Below are positions 12,647-16,842 of a DNA stretch of 16,842 nt, in pieces. Where the stretch lies: NCBI GenBank assembly GCA_002433465.1, contig DJIE01000239.1, positions 1 to 16,842 of the forward strand, written 5' to 3'. The notes below the pieces were generated by a model. It saw only the letters and a list, made by a program, of their open reading frames with translations. It searched no databases and had not been told where the DNA came from. Source of the DNA: Salinisphaera sp. UBA6602 (GTDB taxonomy: Bacteria; Pseudomonadota; Gammaproteobacteria; Nevskiales; Salinisphaeraceae). Every line of letters starts with the position of its first letter. The first letter of the stretch is position 1. A program made the position numbers and the translations under genes.

Positions 12647-15145
12647 ATGACTGATTCTTCTACTGTCGCGACAGCCGAACTCGAGGCGCTCCGTCACGCG
12701 ATCGGTCAGGCCAGCGCCGTGATCGAGTTCGATGCACAAGGACTCGTGCTCAACGCCAACGCCAATTTCCTGGAAACGTTGGGGTATAGCTTTGATGAAA
12801 TCGTCGGGCAGCATCATCGTATGTTCTGCACGGCCGAAGACGTCGAGCAGCCCGAGTATGCCGAATTCTGGGAGCGGCTCGGCAGCGGCCATTTCGATAG
12901 CGGTGAATACCGACGGGTGGCCAAGGACGGCCGGGAAGTCTGGCTGAGTGCCACCTACAACCCGATCCGCGACGAGGCCGGCGATGTCATCAAGATCATC
13001 AAGCTGGCCACCGATATTACGCGCGAAAAACAGATCAGCGCGGAGCATGCCAGCAAGCTCAGCGCGCTGGATCGTTCGCAGGCAGCGATCGAGTTCGACC
13101 TCGACGGGATCATCCTGGATGCCAATCGGAATTTCCTGGCCGTCACCGGCTATACGCTGGACGAGATTCGCGGTCGTCATCATCGGCTGTTCTGCGAAAA
13201 CGCCTATGTCGAGAGTGAGGCCTATCGCGAATTCTGGCGCGCGCTTGCGCGCGGCGAGTTCATGAGCGGCGAATATTGCCGGCTCGACAAGCACGGGCGT
13301 GAAATCTGGCTGCAGGCCAGCTACAACCCGGTGCTGGACGCCGATGGCCGGCCGTACAAGGTGGTCAAGTTCGCGGCCGATATCACGGCACAGAAGATGC
13401 AAGAAGCCGAGTCCCATAGCCTGTTGCGGGCCATCGATCGTTCGCGTGCGGTGATCGAGTTCGATCTTGATGGCAACGTGCTCAAGGCCAACGCTAACTT
13501 CCTTACCCTGATGGGCTACAGCGAAGCCGAACTCGTCGGCGAGCACCACCGCCGGCTGTGCGACCTGGAATATGCGCAAAGCGAGGACTACCGCAATCTG
13601 TGGGCGCGTCTTACTCGCGGCGAATTCGTGTCCGGCGAATTTCAACGCCTCACGCGGGATGGCCAGGAGATCTGGTTGCAGGCGATCTACAACCCGATTC
13701 TCGACGCGCGCGGACGGCCGACCAAGATCGTCAAGTTCGCCAGCGATATCACCGACGAGCGCCGGGCGCAGGCCGAGGCCGATGGCAAGTTCGCCGCGAT
13801 CGACCGCGCCCAGGGCGTGATCGAGTTCAACCTCGACGGCACGATCATCACGGCCAACAAGAACTTCCGCGACGTGGTCGGCTATCGGCTCGACGAAATA
13901 GTGGGCAAGCATCACCGCATGTTCTGCGAAGAGGACTACGCCGACAGCGAGGACTACAAGCTGCTCTGGAAGAAGCTCGCGGCCGGTGAATACATCGCCG
14001 ACCAGTTCAAACGCGTGGCCCGGGGCGGGCGCGAAATCTGGCTGCAGGCCAGCTACAACCCGATTTTCGATCTGCATGGCCGCCCCTACAAGGTGGTCAA
14101 GTTCGCCACGGATATCACCGACGACAAGCATCGCAACACCGAGTTCGAAGGCAAGGTCAACGCCATTGCCCGTTCGCAGGCGGTGATCGAGTTCGATCTC
14201 AAGGGCTATATCCTGACCGCCAACGACAACTTCCTGCATACGCTGGGCTATCAGCGCGATGAACTCATCGGTCAGCATCATCGTCTGCTGTGTGATCCGT
14301 CCTATGTCGCCAGCGGTGCCTATCGCGATTTCTGGCAGACGCTCGCCCGCGGCGAGTATGTAAGCGACCGCTTCATGCGTATCGGCCGTTTCGGCCAGCG
14401 GATCTGGATTCAGGCGACCTACAATCCGATCTTCGACGCCGACGGCGAGCCCTACAAGGTGGTCAAGTTCGCTACCGACATCACCGAACAGGTGGAGCGC
14501 GAAGAGCATATCCAGCAGCAGTCGCAAGCGATGCGTGGCGCGGTGGAAGAACTGCATGCCTCGATTGCCTCGATCGTGGAGAACACGCGGCTGACGCGGG
14601 AAATGGCGCGCACGACGCAGCGCGAAGCGGCCCAGGGCGTCAAGGCGCTGGAAAACTCCACCGAAGCCATGGGCGCGATCCAGAAATCCTCCGAAGATAT
14701 CGAGGAAATCGTCAAGGTGATCGGCGAAATCGCTTCGCAGACCAACCTGTTGGCCTTCAATGCCGCCATCGAGGCAGCACGGGCCGGCGAACACGGGCTC
14801 GGATTTTCGGTCGTCGCCGACGAGGTGCGAAAGCTCGCCGAGAAGTCGGCCGACGCCACCCGCCAGATCAATCGACTCATCAGCCAGTCGCTCAAGCGTA
14901 TCGATAGCGGCAACAACGTCATTCGCGTGGCCCACGACGCGTTCGGGCGGATTGCCGAAGGCGTGGAACAGACGACCTCCTCGGTGGAGGAAATCGCAAC
15001 CACGACCGAAAGTCAGCTGAGCACGGCCGACCGCGTAGACGGGCTGATTCGCGAGCTTACCGATTCCACCCGCGACAACGTTCGCAGCGACCAACGCACG
15101 CAGCGCGCCGAGCCGCCCCGACTGAAGGCGGTCAACGCAGGCTGA
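12647..15145 (+). CDS. soluble methyl-accepting chemoreceptor with five tandem PAS domains
   Basis: This 832-residue protein has no membrane segment or signal peptide, so it should be cytoplasmic. Five PAS domains occupy residues 19-140, 141-262, 263-384, 385-506 and 507-628, each exactly 122 residues. Each carries VIEF or AIEF at its start, a GxHHRxxC motif, a GREIWLQA-YNPI-like core and a K(F/L)A(T/A/S)DIT exit, the PAS type seen in BdlA-like receptors. The C-terminal part (629-815) is an MCP coiled coil with the CheA/CheW-binding tip EIASQTNLLAFNAAIEAARAGE (695-716). It ends without a CheR-tethering pentapeptide. The ligand or cofactor is unknown. ATG 12647 has AGGCGG six bases upstream. 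It is the first gene of a two-gene operon behind a FliA-type promoter and is translationally coupled to the CheW gene. Confidence 0.93.
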   Translation: MTDSSTVATAELEALRHAIGQASAVIEFDAQGLVLNANANFLETLGYSFDEIVGQHHRMFCTAEDVEQPEYAEFWERLGSGHFDSGEYRRVAKDGREVWLSATYNPIRDEAGDVIKIIKLATDITREKQISAEHASKLSALDRSQAAIEFDLDGIILDANRNFLAVTGYTLDEIRGRHHRLFCENAYVESEAYREFWRALARGEFMSGEYCRLDKHGREIWLQASYNPVLDADGRPYKVVKFAADITAQKMQEAESHSLLRAIDRSRAVIEFDLDGNVLKANANFLTLMGYSEAELVGEHHRRLCDLEYAQSEDYRNLWARLTRGEFVSGEFQRLTRDGQEIWLQAIYNPILDARGRPTKIVKFASDITDERRAQAEADGKFAAIDRAQGVIEFNLDGTIITANKNFRDVVGYRLDEIVGKHHRMFCEEDYADSEDYKLLWKKLAAGEYIADQFKRVARGGREIWLQASYNPIFDLHGRPYKVVKFATDITDDKHRNTEFEGKVNAIARSQAVIEFDLKGYILTANDNFLHTLGYQRDELIGQHHRLLCDPSYVASGAYRDFWQTLARGEYVSDRFMRIGRFGQRIWIQATYNPIFDADGEPYKVVKFATDITEQVEREEHIQQQSQAMRGAVEELHASIASIVENTRLTREMARTTQREAAQGVKALENSTEAMGAIQKSSEDIEEIVKVIGEIASQTNLLAFNAAIEAARAGEHGLGFSVVADEVRKLAEKSADATRQINRLISQSLKRIDSGNNVIRVAHDAFGRIAEGVEQTTSSVEEIATTTESQLSTADRVDGLIRELTDSTRDNVRSDQRTQRAEPPRLKAVNAG
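12701..14530 (+). repeat. five tandem 366-bp PAS-coding repeats
   Basis: Units begin at 12701, 13067, 13433, 13799 and 14165, all in frame and of equal length. Similarity is clear at the protein level and in patches of DNA, such as the repeated GTGATCGAGTTCGATCT-like start and CTACAACCCGAT-like segment. Unit 1 is the most diverged; units 2 to 5 are closer to each other, as expected from internal duplication. Confidence 0.85.
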
Positions 15146-16668
15146 TGAGCACCCAGAAATTCGGCATTCTCGGGGCCGGGGAAAGCGAAGTCGCTTTTGA
15201 TGTGGCTTCGCTGCGCGAGGTCGTATCGCTGGGCCAGCCGCCGGCGCCCATGCCCCGCACGCCGGCCTGGATGATGGGCAGCTTCACCCTGCGTGGCGTC
15301 CAGGTTCCAGCAGTGGATCTGGCTGGCATGCTCGGCCTCGCCCGAGAGCCGGCTGCGCCGGAGAGTGGCCATACCGTGGCCGTGCTGGCCAACAAGGGGC
15401 GTCGCTTCGGCGTGGTCGTGGATCGCGTTGGCGATGTCATCACGCTCGACGACGAGCGGCTGAATACGCTGGATCGCGACGATGACGCGGTCCGGTTGTT
15501 CGCCAATCGCGTGTTCTGCCGCTCGGGCAGTGATCGGCCCATCTATGTGCTCGATATCGAGGCCATGCTCGCGATCGAAGGCATGGTGCATGTCAGCGAC
15601 GAAGCGGGGCGCAGCGCGCGCGCTGCGCGTACCGGCAACTATGCGCGGGCGACCACCCGCCAGCGTGCAGTGGTGGCGAGTGCGGGCGCGATGACGCTTG
15701 CGATCGATGCCGACGTGGTACGCGAGATCGCGGATTGTCATACGCTAACCGAACCGGCGGTGGCTATCGCCGGGTACCTGGGCAACCATCGGTTACGTAA
15801 CGATATCGTGCCGGTATTCGATGCTCTTCTGCTCATGGGGCAGCCAGCCTCCAAGCGCGTGCCCGAACAGATGGTCATTCTGGATACAGGGCAGGGCAAT
15901 CTGGCTCTGGCCGTCGATCATATTCTGAGCATGGTCGATTATCAGCCGCAGGATTGTCTGCCCCTGGCTGGGCCGGCCGAACAGCGGGGCGATACGATCG
16001 TGTCCGGTCTGTTGTCGCGCCCGGACATGCCGGACGCGTTGATGCTCTCCCACACCGCGCTATTCGCGCAGGAAACGCTTACCAACATCGCGCGCGTGCA
16101 CGCGGAGCTCAACCAGGACGTTCAGCAGCGCGAGCGCAGCGCGGTGGCGTGGCGGCGCTTTGCCTTCCTGCACTTCGAAGCGGCCGGCGAGTTCGTGGTC
16201 TTCATGGATCAGCTCGAGGCCGTACTGGCCATGCCCGAAAAATATTCTCCGCTGGGCGGTGCCGGCGTGTTCGAAGGCGTATTCCGGCATCTGGACGAGC
16301 TCGTCACCCTGGTTGATCTGCGCCGTTTGCTCGGCCGAGACAACCCGCCAAACGCGCAATGTCAGGTGCTGGTTGTGGCCGTACCGGCCGGGCGCATCGG
16401 GTTCATGGTGGATGTCGCGCGCGATATCGAATACATCGAAGCCCCGGCCGACAGTCTGCAGGTGCATCGACGCGGCAGCGACAAGGCCGCGCCGACGCTG
16501 GCCCAGCGGCATCACTGTCTGACGTCGGTGGGCGTGGGCGAGCGTAAACAGTATCTTTCGCTGCTTTGCCTGCAGGCTCTGGCGGCACAGTTGCTTGGCG
16601 GCCAGGTGCCCGCAGGGGACGCCGTCTGTGGCCAGCGGCCGCGCGTGGCCGACGCAGCGAACGCCTGA
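15145..16668 (+). CDS. triple-CheW-domain chemotaxis coupling protein
   Basis: This 507-residue soluble protein is built from three CheW-like folds: residues 5-145 (VAFDVASLREVVSLG, then FTLRGVQVPAVDLAGMLGL), 172-312 (LAIDADVVREIADC, then GNHRLRNDIVPVFDALLLMG) and 336-480 (VVFMDQLEAVLAMPE, then LVTLVDLRRLLGRD). CheW links chemoreceptors to the kinase CheA; usual CheW has one such domain of about 150-160 residues. No receiver domain is attached, so it is not CheV, and no histidine-kinase core is present, so it is not CheA. The second domain looks the most divergent. Its ATG overlaps the receptor stop as TGATG, indicating coupled translation and probably a dedicated partnership with the five-PAS receptor. 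No cheA lies in the window. Confidence 0.9.
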   Translation: MSTQKFGILGAGESEVAFDVASLREVVSLGQPPAPMPRTPAWMMGSFTLRGVQVPAVDLAGMLGLAREPAAPESGHTVAVLANKGRRFGVVVDRVGDVITLDDERLNTLDRDDDAVRLFANRVFCRSGSDRPIYVLDIEAMLAIEGMVHVSDEAGRSARAARTGNYARATTRQRAVVASAGAMTLAIDADVVREIADCHTLTEPAVAIAGYLGNHRLRNDIVPVFDALLLMGQPASKRVPEQMVILDTGQGNLALAVDHILSMVDYQPQDCLPLAGPAEQRGDTIVSGLLSRPDMPDALMLSHTALFAQETLTNIARVHAELNQDVQQRERSAVAWRRFAFLHFEAAGEFVVFMDQLEAVLAMPEKYSPLGGAGVFEGVFRHLDELVTLVDLRRLLGRDNPPNAQCQVLVVAVPAGRIGFMVDVARDIEYIEAPADSLQVHRRGSDKAAPTLAQRHHCLTSVGVGERKQYLSLLCLQALAAQLLGGQVPAGDAVCGQRPRVADAANA

Positions 16669-16682
16669 GGTGCGCGACGGGC

Positions 16683-16723
16683 GCGCCGGCGGGCCGGCGC
16701 GGCTTGAGAAAATAGCCGCGCCG
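16683..16723. other. two overlapping GC-rich hairpins after the CheW operon
   Basis: GCGCCGG-cggg-CCGGCGC (16683-16700) and CGGCGCGGCT / AGCCGCGCCG (16695-16704 with 16714-16723) share bases 16695-16700, so only one can form at a time. No T-run follows. They probably mark the end of the CheW operon, but a classical terminator cannot be claimed. Confidence 0.45.
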
Positions 16724-16743
16724 TGAATCCAAACGGGCCATAG

Positions 16744-16759
16744 CTGTATATTATTACAG
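16744..16759. promoter_or_regulatory. LexA (SOS) box at the start of the radical SAM gene
   Basis: CTGTATATTATTACAG fits the proteobacterial LexA operator CTGT-N8-ACAG exactly, with the usual AT-rich centre. It is the core of a longer perfect inverted repeat, CATAGCTGTA-N6-TACAGCTATG (16739-16764), whose right end includes the ATG start codon. A -10-like TATATT at 16747 lies inside the box. Confidence 0.8.
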
Positions 16760-16761
16760 CT

Positions 16762-16842
16762 ATGGAGCTGCTCAAGAAACTCGAAATCCTGGCGGACGCC
16801 GCGAAATACGATGCCTCCTGTGCGTCGAGTGGCACCCGCCGG
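16762..16842 (+). CDS. putative DNA modification/repair radical SAM protein, N-terminus (partial at right edge)
   Basis: Only the first 27 residues are in the window: MELLKKLEILADAAKYDASC and then ASSGTRR. The ILADAAKYD(A/V)SC-SSG opening is what I recognise from the radical SAM family annotated as putative DNA modification/repair protein, which is usually encoded next to a uracil-DNA-glycosylase-like partner. The iron-sulfur CxxxCxxC motif would lie to the right of the edge and cannot be checked. The start ATG is two bases after an exact LexA box, and no Shine-Dalgarno is present in that space, so the message may be leaderless or the box may double as the ribosome region. The SOS box fits the repair assignment. 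Confidence 0.75.
   Translation, partial: MELLKKLEILADAAKYDASCASSGTRR

Noticed and set aside
12617..15094. An open frame of 825 codons on the strand opposite the five-PAS receptor gene
   Set aside because: It mirrors the PAS repeats, has no domain signature, and is the kind of antisense frame that GC-rich codon use produces; the plus strand carries an unmistakable PAS-MCP protein.

Overview
The window looks like chromosomal DNA from a GC-rich, flagellated, aerobic gammaproteobacterium. Gene types (long-form isocitrate lyase, BCCT transporter, YfdC-like FNT protein, ArfB, MscS channel, DUF4186, DUF3072, many c-di-GMP and chemotaxis domains) would suit a halotolerant lineage such as Salinisphaera, but that genus assignment is only an impression. 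I saw no rRNA, tRNA, insertion sequence, phage gene or CRISPR array.

Layout. Positions 1-256 hold the 3' end of aceA, followed by a bidirectional UUCG-loop terminator and a convergent small membrane protein (395-922, minus). A DUF3072 protein (1140-1361, plus) faces a DUF4186 protein (1385-1735, minus). A long intergenic region leads to a PAS-PAS-GAF-GGDEF-EAL protein (2216-4852, plus), which converges on a membrane-bound diguanylate cyclase (4944-6167, minus). Next come a BCCT transporter (6418-7980), ArfB (8314-8736) and a YfdC-like FNT channel (8850-9644), all on the minus strand. An alpha/beta hydrolase (9991-10824, plus) with a strong terminator is followed by a nitroreductase (10883-11503, plus), whose end overlaps a convergent MscS channel (11489-12397, minus). 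The last part is a two-gene plus-strand operon: a soluble chemoreceptor with five tandem PAS domains (12647-15145) and a triple-CheW protein (15145-16668), joined by a TGATG stop/start overlap. At the right edge begins a probable DNA modification/repair radical SAM gene (16762 onward).

How it fits together. Two sequences matching the flagellar sigma-28 (FliA) consensus lie upstream of the GGDEF-EAL gene (2105-2131) and of the receptor/CheW operon (12525-12551). If they work, they tie a c-di-GMP enzyme and an unusual cytoplasmic PAS receptor with its own three-domain CheW scaffold to the motility programme.

Other signals. A textbook LexA box (CTGT-N8-ACAG) ends two bases before the start codon of the radical SAM gene, suggesting SOS control. 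A roughly 130-bp intergenic element occurs at least three times (about 1873-1985, 8151-8285, 9710-9850), each time upstream of a minus-strand gene. Its two best copies share conserved blocks at fixed spacing and an outer stem enclosing a hairpin of different sequence, which is what a structured RNA family would look like.
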